Below are positions 9,188 through 17,131 of a stretch of 39,054 bases of DNA, one piece after another; the first letter of the stretch is position 1, and each line of letters opens with the position of its first letter. The stretch is from positions 1 through 39,054 of the forward strand of contig JABYQR010000404.1 in NCBI GenBank assembly GCA_022592445.1, given 5' to 3'. Position numbers and translations under genes: made by a program. The notes beneath the pieces are model-generated. The model was not told where the DNA came from and did not search any database. It saw only the letters and a list, made by a program, of their open reading frames with translations. This stretch comes from Cytidiella melzeri (lineage: Eukaryota; Basidiomycota; Agaricomycetes; Polyporales; Irpicaceae).

Positions 9188-10209
9188 GCATCTTCGGCGA
9201 GCATGCAAATCGGACTCATTCACATGCTCGCCGTCCAGTGTCATCCTTGGAAGACATCGATAATCGCCTCTTGCAGCTTCAAGTCAACTCCATCGAACTT
9301 TCGTCGCGAAAAGGTTACCGAACTGGAGCGAAGGATTACATTCTCTTCTGTGTGCGCCATCATCTTCCTCTCGACCCCACACCGCAGACTTTGGCGCGTT
9401 ATATAGCATACACCTCGCGTTTCATTCAGTCTGGACCTAAATATCTCACCGGCGCGCGGCACTTTCTGGGCGACATCTATCCCGACTTTGACAAAAACCG
9501 TCATTCCGCATATGTTCAAACTGCTATCCGCGGAACCAAGAAACTGCGAGCTGATCCGATTAAGCGCAAACAGCCGTTACGGCCTCACCATCTTGAGACC
9601 TTTCTCCAGCGTGCTCTCACATCCCAGTCTTACGACGACCTCCTTTTCACCACCATCCTCTCTTGTGCGTTATATGCCTGCCATCGGATTGGGGAACTCG
9701 TCATCGCCAACGATAAATCTTTGTTTGATTGGAGGAAGATTATCAAACGCGCTTCTCTCCGTTTTGACGATTCGTCACGGAGAGTTCAATACATGCTTCC
9801 CTACCACAAGGCAGACCCTTTCTATCGCGGTACTCTGATTGTCCACCTCGACCATGCCACAGCAAGTCCGGTATCCCTCCTCCAACAATATCTCAAAAAA
9901 CGCGACATTATTCATGGCGCTCGGCCAGCGCTGTTCATCAAAGAGGACGGTTCGTGCCCTACGCGAGCATGGTTTGAACGCCTTTTCTTCCGTGTTCTCG
10001 ATCGTGGCACTTTCGGAGCACATTCCGCTCGCACGGGCGGCGCAACATACTACGCATCCATCGGGCTGTCGGAGAACGTCATCATGGCTTTAGGACACTG
10101 GTCGTCCTCAGCATGGAAGGATTACATCCGTGACAACCCCTCAGTGCGGGCAGAGTTGGAACTGGCTTCAATTCAACACACCCAACACTCCTCTCACATG
10201 CCTTTGTGA
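9169..10209 (+). CDS. Ngaro-like tyrosine recombinase
   Basis: This 346-aa ORF begins at an ATG 19 nt before the end of the RT ORF, so translation may be coupled. The N-terminal 100 residues resemble a core-binding (SAM-like) domain (LELSSRKGYRTGAKDYILFC type, then TLARYIAYTSRF). The catalytic domain shows the first Arg (ACHRIGELV, about 9680), the HxxR box (AHSARTGG, near 10,020), GHWSS and the nucleophilic Tyr in WKDYIRDNP (Tyr codon about 10,133). All key residues of the family are present. The enzyme should join circular element DNA to the genome by site-specific-type recombination, which leaves no target duplication. This domain separates the element from LTR elements. Confidence 0.9.
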   Translation: METALLSIFGEHANRTHSHARRPVSSLEDIDNRLLQLQVNSIELSSRKGYRTGAKDYILFCVRHHLPLDPTPQTLARYIAYTSRFIQSGPKYLTGARHFLGDIYPDFDKNRHSAYVQTAIRGTKKLRADPIKRKQPLRPHHLETFLQRALTSQSYDDLLFTTILSCALYACHRIGELVIANDKSLFDWRKIIKRASLRFDDSSRRVQYMLPYHKADPFYRGTLIVHLDHATASPVSLLQQYLKKRDIIHGARPALFIKEDGSCPTRAWFERLFFRVLDRGTFGAHSARTGGATYYASIGLSENVIMALGHWSSSAWKDYIRDNPSVRAELELASIQHTQHSSHMPL

Positions 10210-10265
10210 TTCGCTCATCCTTTCACACCACCACCATCCCCCTCACACACACAATCATACCAAAT

Positions 10266-10370
10266 AGCTAGTCTCGCTCGTAACAAAGACGATTGGGCTG
10301 GTCGCTTCACGACGAACGGCCGGCCCGTGATGGGCCTATACGATTCTTAGTCTGCAGAGAAGAGCAAAGG
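10266..10370 (+). repeat. Ngaro-like repeat B1
   Basis: The 105-bp repeat starts AGCTAGTCTCGCTCG and ends GAGCAAAGG. It is identical to B2 (offset 596) except for C10303, which is T in B2 (TCG to TTG). It abuts A2 directly, so the B1/A2 joint (CAAAGG/TCGTGG) records the end-to-end junction of a circular intermediate. Confidence 0.9.
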
Positions 10371-10766
10371 TCGTGGTAATTCCGGATTCCAAGGGTAGGG
10401 AGGAATTCCTTAGGCCTCTGCCGACATGCGCAGCGCGCCCTGTCCTGTTTAGGTGAGCATCGCTACTGTAACTCGTGGCACCGTCACGAGCAACCACTAA
10501 CTCGACTCTACCTCCATCATGACGTTAGCAGTGACTAACAGAGGTCATGCACGGAGGGGCCCTGCAGTCGAGCTTCAGGAGGTGGTCACCGACCCATTAT
10601 TCAGAGGCCCAGACGGCCACAGGGGCTTCGCCTATATATACCTGGGTGGCCATGTCAATGAGAGGCATCGCCTCTCGTTCCACCACAGGTAAGCGCATCG
10701 CGCTTACAGTCCAGGCATGCACTGACATTGTCTCTTGTCTACGACAGAGACGATTCATTTGCGCAC
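10371..10766 (+). repeat. Ngaro-like repeat A2
   Basis: This is the second copy of repeat A, 394 of 396 bases identical to A1. It carries the same TATA box, hairpins and intron signals and is followed by a 95-bp unique segment before B2. In A2 the change at 10,517 (G to A) breaks one pair of the long hairpin. Confidence 0.9.
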
Positions 10767-10861
10767 CCGCCCTCCCTATGTTTTCCCTCTCATTGTCAAT
10801 TTCATTACTGTGATTCATGCTACACCACAAACATGTTATTCTTTTACTTGTACTTGTACTC

Positions 10862-10966
10862 AGCTAGTCTCGCTCGTAACAAAGACGATTGGGCTGGTTG
10901 CTTCACGACGAACGGCCGGCCCGTGATGGGCCTATACGATTCTTAGTCTGCAGAGAAGAGCAAAGG
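10862..10966 (+). repeat. Ngaro-like repeat B2 (right end of element)
   Basis: This is the right terminal copy of repeat B, ending CAAAGG at 10,966. The next base (10,967) is already LINE ORF2, in the same codon phase as base 5430 on the other side. Confidence 0.9.
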
Positions 10967-11041
10967 CGCTGCAGTATTATTAGCTGTGTGGTTTGCATTA
11001 AAAGAGATTACCTTGAAAGTGTTCTGTGTTTCTGTGGTCAT
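10967..11041 (-). pseudogene. LINE ORF2, first 25 codons, severed by the insertion
   Basis: Ten bases after the ORF1 stop (TAG, 11052-11054) an ATG at 11,041 opens a frame of exactly 25 codons (MTTETQNTFKVISFNANHTA and five more residues). It ends at the insertion edge. FKVISFNAN is the N-terminal strand and catalytic Asn of APE-type endonucleases. The next codon in sense, at 5430, continues in frame (V/LQHFVRADAILIQEP). The two pieces therefore fit together without loss or gain of a base. Reinitiation after the ORF1 stop, or a leaky termination, is the likely way ORF2 was translated. Confidence 0.85.
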
Positions 11042-11051
11042 GTTGGGAGTA

Positions 11052-12887
11052 CTATATCATTCTACCGAGGCTGGGGCCTTGTCGCCCCATGCCAATGCGG
11101 GTAGTTCGCCTGGTCTGTGGGACCTGGCGGGAGTCGATGTGTGGTACTCGACGGGCCGTCTGCATGGCGGGTTGGTGGTTCTGAATCCACTCGCGGTCGC
11201 GGCGGTGCTGGAAGAAGGAGCAATCAGCAGAGTCAGCTCGGTGCGGCTCACCGCAGTTGAAGCACTTGGTGGGTGCAAGGGGCGCCAGGTGCTCGTGATT
11301 GCGCTCGTCATGAGGCTGTGCGCATATGGGGCATCTCACTACCTGTGAGCGGCATATGTCGGCCAGATGGCCCCAACGCTGGCAGATCGCGCAGCACGGG
11401 GTTGCTGGTCGGAAGTTGTGCGCCTGGATAGCCCGGCAAGTGGCCCCGTTTAGGTACACCACCTGGCGCATTATCTGTCGCATATAACGTGAAGTCAAGC
11501 TATCGTAGAAGTCAGCAAAGACAGTTCCGTAGGATGACCCTTCGGTAATCTGAATGCGGGGGTTACCAATCATAGTGACTTCCTCCCAAGCGTATTGGCT
11601 CAAAAGGGCGTTTTTGATCTGTTGGACAGACTCGTCTGAAGATACTTTAGCCAGATCAGGGAATGGAATGCGACGGTAAAGTATATCGTTGCGGAAGCGG
11701 AACTTGGAGCATATTGGGGTGGCTCTGCTCAGGCCCACACATGCTCTCCAAAACGATTCGACGACCGCCTCTGTTCCTTCGCAGGGCGAAGAGCGGAATT
11801 GTAGTTGCAGGGCATTATTGATCCACCGCACAAAGAGGACGCCAGGAGCGTCTTGAGGGAGTTGACCTGTCATCTTAGCCTCTTCGTAGACGATTGAGAA
11901 CGTACTGAGAAGCTGTTGGTCGTTGGGTATCTCAGAGACATTAACTGTACCACTCGACGGTTTTACCGTGATGACTTTTGATGCGTTGCGCGGGGCATGC
12001 CGCGGTACAGCCCGATTGCTGGGAGGCGCAGGCACCAGCTTGGTGGCCATAGTGAGTAACGCCTCTGCTGGCGCGTCAGGCATGGCAGAGGCGAGGGCGG
12101 AGGTGATGTTAAAGAGAGTGTTGGCTGGACGAGATTTGGCTACTTGGGCGTACGAGGGAGCCGGTCGGTTAGCGGTGGGAATGGGAGGAGGCCTGTGAGT
12201 CGAAGCGAAAGGCAGTGTGGTTTGGACAGTGTGGTGCGTTGGTACTCCCCCTACTCGGAAAGGACGTTGGGTGGTGCCCAGCGCGTGTGCAGGGTGCACT
12301 GTCTGTGAGGTGTGCTGGGAAAGAGAGGTGGTGGGGGGAGCGGCTGCGGCTGAAGCGTTGCGAGGGGACGGAGCGGTGACCGAACGTTGGATGGAAAGCT
12401 CGTCGTCGACCGTGTTGTTCCACTGATTGACAAGGCTTCGCAGGTTGTTGAAGATTGGGAGGATAGTGTTGTCGAAGGCCTTGGGTTGCCTTGCGAGGTC
12501 GCGGATGCGGTGCATGACCATTGGCTCGGTCAAGAAGGCTGCGAGAGTGGAGAGGGTGGCAGCGAATACCGGTAGAGACTCACTGATTTGACTCTCACTT
12601 TCGTACGGTAAAAATGCGTTGTAGGGAGCCTCGGGGGAGACGTCGTCCCCCCACAGATCTGCATCCTCTTCGATGGATGTCGGCCCAGACTGGTCTGGTT
12701 GAGGAGGTTGAGAGGCGAAGTTGACTGGAGGGATGTGAGGCGGATTATAATATGGGACAGAGACTGCCCCAGGGGCTATCGGCTGATTAAACTCAGCTGG
12801 ACGGTCTGCAGGCGGCTGGGTGAGATATTCGAGAGACTGTTGAGACGGGGGTAAAGTCATGTCTGCGTCCGGTGGAGCGCCAGACAT
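11052..12887 (-). CDS. LINE ORF1: gag-like protein with zinc knuckles
   Basis: The 611-aa ORF starts at the ATG at 12,887 and is uninterrupted. The first 330 residues are Pro/Ser/Ala-rich and probably disordered. The C-terminal half has a folded region (VLFVRWINNALQLQFRSS; RFRNDILYRRIPFPDLAKV) of the type found before the knuckles in LINE gags. Three Cys/His clusters follow: CAICQRWGHLADIC (classical CX2CX4HX4C), CPICAQPHDERNH and CFNCGEPHRADSADC. The Arg-rich tail ends LGRMI. LINE ORF1 proteins bind their own RNA to form the transposition particle. The ORF2 start lies 10 nt after the stop. ORF1 looks intact, in contrast to ORF2. Confidence 0.85.
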   Translation of the reverse strand: MSGAPPDADMTLPPSQQSLEYLTQPPADRPAEFNQPIAPGAVSVPYYNPPHIPPVNFASQPPQPDQSGPTSIEEDADLWGDDVSPEAPYNAFLPYESESQISESLPVFAATLSTLAAFLTEPMVMHRIRDLARQPKAFDNTILPIFNNLRSLVNQWNNTVDDELSIQRSVTAPSPRNASAAAAPPTTSLSQHTSQTVHPAHALGTTQRPFRVGGVPTHHTVQTTLPFASTHRPPPIPTANRPAPSYAQVAKSRPANTLFNITSALASAMPDAPAEALLTMATKLVPAPPSNRAVPRHAPRNASKVITVKPSSGTVNVSEIPNDQQLLSTFSIVYEEAKMTGQLPQDAPGVLFVRWINNALQLQFRSSPCEGTEAVVESFWRACVGLSRATPICSKFRFRNDILYRRIPFPDLAKVSSDESVQQIKNALLSQYAWEEVTMIGNPRIQITEGSSYGTVFADFYDSLTSRYMRQIMRQVVYLNGATCRAIQAHNFRPATPCCAICQRWGHLADICRSQVVRCPICAQPHDERNHEHLAPLAPTKCFNCGEPHRADSADCSFFQHRRDREWIQNHQPAMQTARRVPHIDSRQVPQTRRTTRIGMGRQGPSLGRMI

Positions 12888-13198
12888 GATGTATTAAAGG
12901 GGGTCCGAGACTTTAAAGGGATAAGCTAATAACGCGAGACTTAAGGAATAGAGGGATGAATAGGGTAGTATAAGAGGAACACGAGCGATTAAGGGGAAGG
13001 GGAGGGGAATGGTGGCGAGGGAAGCGTTATGCTTGAGCGTGGGAATTTTCCTGGTGGTGGTACGGGTTCAAGAAGCGTCGGTCTTCTTTCGCTCGGCCGC
13101 TCTATTTCCTTTCCGTCTGCTGTAATGGTGACGCGACCTGGACAAGACTAGTGTCGGTCTTGCGTTGCTTGTCAGTTCAGACCCGCCGACATAACGCG
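12888..13198 (-). other. LINE 5' untranslated region and upstream region of the next gene
   Basis: About 310 bp without an ORF lie between the LINE ORF1 start and the ATG of the plus-strand gene at 13,199. It should contain the LINE 5' UTR with its internal promoter and whatever remains of that gene's promoter. An inverted pair CAAGAC/GTCTTG lies at about 13,142-13,162. The exact LINE edge cannot be placed without another copy. Confidence 0.5.
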
Positions 13199-14519
13199 AT
13201 GAATCACGAACAAAATGACTATAGCGAACAGGTCAGTATCTTTGTCGAATATCCGGTCTTGCAGATTCACCATTTCCTCATAGAACACTCGGCCAACCAA
13301 ACGCCCTCGCCTACTTCCAGATGGTTTTGAACCATCTATCAGCGTCAGCAGGCATAGCAGGAAAGTCCTCAATGTTGGTTCCGATTTTCATGGCAAGGCC
13401 TCTGCGAGCACTTCCCGCCCAATCCAGCCGTCATTAGTGCAATCTCCAGACTTTGGTGCTCCGCTCGGTCCTAGGGCAGCAACGAAGCCTAACGGCACAG
13501 CTCCCCAGCTGACTACTCCCTTACGACCTCCCAAGTCAGCGACAACTAAGCCGAAGTCTGCTTCTGGACGTCTCGACACAGTGAAAGTTTCCGCCTTCAG
13601 GCCTGCGTTCTCGCAATCAAGCGAACGTCCTTCAGATGTAATGGCGAACACACGGCAGAGCAAGACCACCAGTATGCTCTACAATCCTCCTGTGATCAAG
13701 TCGCAAGCGGACGACTCTCTGAGACCTGTACCAGGACCTCCATCTCTCCCTCTTGTCAAAAACAGTGGACCTCCGCCTCTCTGCCAGTCGAAGCTGAAAA
13801 CTATATCGACTACGCGTGTGGCCATTGCAACCGACCCCAGAACAGACAATGGCTCCGCGGAGCTTTTTTCGTTATTATTTCAGCAGCGTGGCTCGACGTA
13901 CGTCGATGCACTCGACAGAGAGCTGGGTCGTGGGTTGGAACAAAGTCCCGAAAAGTTGAAGGGTGGCGGCCCAAATGTGAGGTGTGTATTTGCTAGTCTT
14001 TGCTGGCGCTTCGTGAACGCATAACTGTTTCTATGCAGAGGCGGACTCGCAGAGTCATTCAGCAGACGATTCGCCCAAATCAACACAGATCAAAAGCTTT
14101 GGGAAGAACATATAGCACGATTGTTGGCTGACGGAAAGAGGCGCGTCAAGCCTGATCTGAGGCTGAAGATAGTAAATATATTGCATCGCTCGCCTCTCCC
14201 TGGGAACACGTCTCTCACGTCTCTGAAATCCCGTTGTCCACTCGTCACGCTCGTCAAATGTGTTGTCGTCGACGCCCGAGAGCTCGAATTCCAGAAAGGG
14301 AAAGAGATGACCGTGCTTTTCCGCCATTCGATGCAAGCGAAGACCCTGGACCTTCAGCTTGCGGAAGACGATGAGGTATACGTATGGAGGCCTTGGCATG
14401 AGTTGAGCTCTATCGGAGACCATCCTGAATCTGTGAACGCATCTCATTCCCTACTACCTGTGTGGTTATGTTCTCGGTTCCATGTACCACGCCCGGCGGA
14501 CGCAAATCCCAGCAAGTGA
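13199..14519 (+). CDS. unrecognised 403-aa protein, possible C-terminal OB-like fold
   Basis: There are three exons: 13199-13231, 13284-13981 and 14039-14519. The introns are 52 and 57 nt (AG/GTCAGT...CATAG; AG/GTGTGT...GCAG), and the spliced frame is exactly 404 codons. The N-terminus has a basic, nuclear-localisation-like KRPRL. Residues 50-190 are Pro/Ser-rich and probably disordered. A conserved-looking segment follows (LFQQRGSTYVDALDRELGRG; ESFSRRFAQINTDQKLWEEH). The C-terminal part, LVKCVVVDARELEFQKGKEM then VLFRHS, LQLAEDDEVYVWRPWHEL, has the strand-turn spacing and W-x-PW ending often seen in OB folds. A nuclear nucleic-acid-binding role is a guess from those features. I do not recognise the family. 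Its start lies next to the LINE 5' end. Confidence 0.65.
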
Positions 14520-14728
14520 CCATTCGAGGTATTGACTTCGATTTTCTTGATTGAAGGGACGTTTTGTGTCCATGGTATGCAGTAACTCGAGGCATGTTTG
14601 ATGTATAATCCAGACACGGTGCACGTGATCGCACTTTGACGGGAGACTCGTCCGGGATCTGTTCTCCCTTCTCTCCTTTGGACCTTCACCCCATTCCGTG
14701 GCCATCCATCCGACTATCACTACTCACA

Positions 14729-15702
14729 ATGACAAAAGCCACAGCTCGAGAAGTGTGTAGGTCGTTTGTGCATCACTTAGCAGTTTCCTCACCGCCTTGG
14801 GACCCTTTCCTTAGCTCTCTGACGGAAGCGACGATGAGGGGTTCGTATTCTGGCTATATGCACAACATATCGCGTAATCTGAAGAATGAATCACAGACTC
14901 ATGGGCGCAGTAGCGAAGCAAGTGCAAAGTAAGTCTCTGCTGGCGAGTATCCACGCATATATGCTATCTCTAGCTTTGAATGAACGAATGAAACAAAGAT
15001 ACTCTCCAGAAGAGGAGAAAAGACAATGAAGTCAAGTTTCTGGCAAGTGCGAAACTTGAGCTAGCTAGGAGTGTATGTGTTGTGTTACATATCCGTTATC
15101 GCATGTATGCAGCTCAGCTCTCATGGATCACTCTTGTAGGTCTCCGCAGACGTTGCAGAGTTTCAAGACGCGCTCCAGGAAATGTAAGAGCTATAGTGAC
15201 GTCCAATCTCCTGTCAATTGAATATGTGTACGCAGGCAAGCTGTATTCGACAAGTTCGTCATGCAATACGCAGCTGCCGAAGATAATATCCGTGCATTAT
15301 GGGAGCAGTTGCTGAAGGCACATCAGGAGTTTTCGGTACGTGTCTGTCAATCTCAGCACATCCAAAATGATGCGTGTATAATGCTTTCTACTTGCAGGTT
15401 TTGAGCGAGAAGAACCATGCCGCTTTAGTTGAGAGTGAGAAAACACGGGAACGGGGCCAGGTAAACGGTATGGCTGTGTCAAAGAAGGCAGTTGAAGGTG
15501 CGCCTTCACCATATATATATGCTCGTCGCAAGAACTGGTTCATAGTGGCATACATAGACTGCAATCAGCTCATCTTGGGCCTTACTAACGACATGTAGAG
15601 GGCTCCCGACTCGTGGCTTCGTATCGGCGCTTTGAGTACTGGCATGGACTCCCCATCCGTTGGGGAATGCGTGCTACTGTGCACATCACCCTAGCGACAT
15701 GA
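14729..15702 (+). CDS. unrecognised protein with helical, coiled-coil-like region
   Basis: The gene starts at ATG 14729 (MTKATAREVCRSFVHHLAVS). Exon 1 ends near 14928 at a strong GTAAGT. The acceptor of the first intron is not settled, with candidates between 14,998 and 15,020. Later exons fit one frame: up to 15072, 15140-15183, 15236-15335, 15398-15497 and 15599-15702, with introns of 67, 52, 62 and 101 nt. The middle (KDNEVKFLASAKLELARSV, FQDALQEM, FDKFVMQYAAAEDNIRALWE, LLKAHQEF) is charged and heptad-like, so a coiled coil is likely. The end reads RLVASYRRFEYWHGLPIRWG. No enzyme motif, signal peptide or membrane segment is seen. It follows the 13,199 gene on the same strand after about 210 bp. 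The function is unknown. Confidence 0.55.
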
Positions 15703-15990
15703 ACACAAACGTTGTATCATTATCCGCTCTTGAAATGGTGGTGTCTAAAGCGGGCAAGAAGTATACGGAACCATCGAGGTGTGCCAGACACCGACCTTCG
15801 AGCCCGGGAGTTGAGGCTGGTAACAGAGAGCTGTTTTCTATGCACTCATAGTCAGCAGCAGATGTAGGTTGGGTCGAGATAATAGGCCATAATGTTTTTC
15901 AGATCTACATTTGCTAGGAGGGTATGGTATACAAGGAGCAAAGACTAGAGATCATTATTTGTACAACTGCAATGCTCTCCAACTCAAGAC

Positions 15991-17131
15991 TCAGAAACCA
16001 TTCTCAACCTGCTGACGCCATGCTTTCCACGCGGCTTCTTGTACAGCCCACAGGTGCGCGCTCAATTGTCTCAGTCTCCGAGCATAGGACCCTTCCAGAG
16101 TTGCCCGCTGGACAATAAAGTCCAAATCATGCTCGAGAAGCCGACGCCCAGAGGATGCCATCTTATCCCACAATTCCTTGAACCTCAGCAGCACGCCGTC
16201 GTACATCCCAGCATGCTGAGCAAGCTCGCCATAACCCATCCCGCGAGCGATGAGGTAGAATGTCCCGCGTGTCGCATGGATACAAACGGGCTTCCACGTC
16301 CTCACGTCATGCGCGAACATGTCGAACATCCACATCAGCTGTGAGGTGATCAAACGTTCGGGACGAGAGAGCTTCACGATGATCGTCCCGCCTCGCGTGA
16401 CGGTGGTCAGCCCGATGATGAGTTGGGAGATGAGGAGACGGTCGCCAATGCTGTGAACATGAGACGTGGCCTGTCCGGCGTCCACGGCCGTGCGAAGGGG
16501 ATGTCCATCGAGAAGGATGAGAGCGAAGCCGCTGGGGCGATTGACTGGCGATATGGGAAGGGGGACATGATTGTGAATAGGACGATAGCCAAGCTGGTAT
16601 TTGTTGATGTCTCCCCAGAACAGCTCAAAGCGGATTTGATACTGATCCTCAAGGAGGAACTCGTGCCCGCCTTTGAAAACTTCGAGGGATAAGCCTGTCC
16701 CGGTTACTCTCGGGTTTGCCTCCAGGATGCTTGACGCAAATCCGCCAGGGCAGCATCTAAAGTACATGTGAGCATTGTCTCCTGCCGCCGCGTGTTTGCG
16801 CAACGCACCCGACGTCAAGGAACTGGAATCCGTGAGGTGAATCAGTGAGTTTGAAGACATCGTCCATTTCACGAAACGCTTCTTTCATCGATTGAAACCA
16901 GTTTTGTTGCAGCGCCGAATCGTTGCTAGCATTATCGGCGAGCCTTTGCTGGTGTGCGCGCTGCGCTATATTCTGCGGCTGTTCCAAGTACCTCTAACAG
17001 ATCAACAAGAATGCGTCAACATGCGGATGTGTCAGAACGAGCTTAGAGTATCGTCTACTGACCTTGCGATACCTGTCAAGCTTGCGAAGAGTGGGATCAC
17101 CTACAGACGCAGTTGATAGTACGGCTTGCAT
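15991..17131 (-). CDS. FtsJ-like SAM-dependent methyltransferase-fold protein
   Basis: There are three exons: 17131-17063, 16993-16809 and 16756-15991 (introns 69 and 52 nt), giving 339 aa in one frame. The second splice rebuilds the SAM-binding motif FLDVGCCPGGFASS. Next come GTGLSLEVFKGGHEFLLED, the Asp of motif IV in ALILLDGHPLR and the Lys in GTIIVKLSRPERL, as in FtsJ/RrmJ RNA 2'-O-methyltransferases. The region of the fourth catalytic residue (Glu in RrmJ) reads CIHATRGTFYLIARGM with no Glu. Agaric genomes carry families of such FtsJ-like proteins with unknown substrates. The ATG at 17131 is the first usable one, but a further 5' exon is possible: a GTAAGG...CATACAG intron lies just upstream. 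A TATA-like TATAAAT lies near 17,290. Confidence 0.75.

Larger units (their letters stand above)
5431..10966 (+). mobile_element. Ngaro-like tyrosine-recombinase retrotransposon (complete)
   Basis: The 5,536-bp element has split direct repeats: A1 (5431-5826), three ORFs, then B1 (10266-10370), A2 (10371-10766) and B2 (10862-10966). A1 and A2 differ at 2 of 396 positions, B1 and B2 at 1 of 105. It encodes a CCCH-finger gag, an RT-RNase H with YMDD, and a tyrosine recombinase with all catalytic residues. There is no protease or DDE integrase and no visible methyltransferase domain. Split repeats in the order A1-B1A2-B2 and a recombinase are the defining traits of Ngaro/PAT-type members of the DIRS order. 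It inserted into LINE ORF2 with no target duplication, as expected for recombination of a circular copy. Intact ORFs and near-identical repeats suggest a young and possibly active copy. Confidence 0.9.
1641..13160 (-). mobile_element. LINE (non-LTR retrotransposon, Tad/I-like), split by a Ngaro-like insertion
   Basis: Read on the minus strand this is a two-ORF LINE: 5' region (about 12,888-13,160), ORF1 gag (12,887-11,052), then ORF2 starting at 11,041. The Ngaro-like element at 5,431-10,966 interrupts ORF2, so the rest of ORF2 lies at 5,430 and below. The domain set (zinc-knuckle gag; APE-type endonuclease, RT, RNase H and a C-terminal CCHC-like motif in ORF2) fits RNase H-bearing LINEs such as the fungal Tad clade. 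Neither end is exact: the 5' end is somewhere between 13,000 and 13,190, and the 3' end adjoins the copia LTR without a visible poly(A) tail. No target duplication was recognised. Confidence 0.8.

Noticed and set aside
5431..10966. LTR retrotransposon flanked by 396-bp LTRs
   Set aside because: The repeats are split (A and B), there is no DDE integrase or protease, and a tyrosine recombinase is present.
5421..10974. GCTGCAG on both sides of the Ngaro-like element as a 7-bp target duplication
   Set aside because: If one copy were a duplication, the rebuilt LINE ORF2 would be out of frame; keeping all flanking bases gives a continuous frame.
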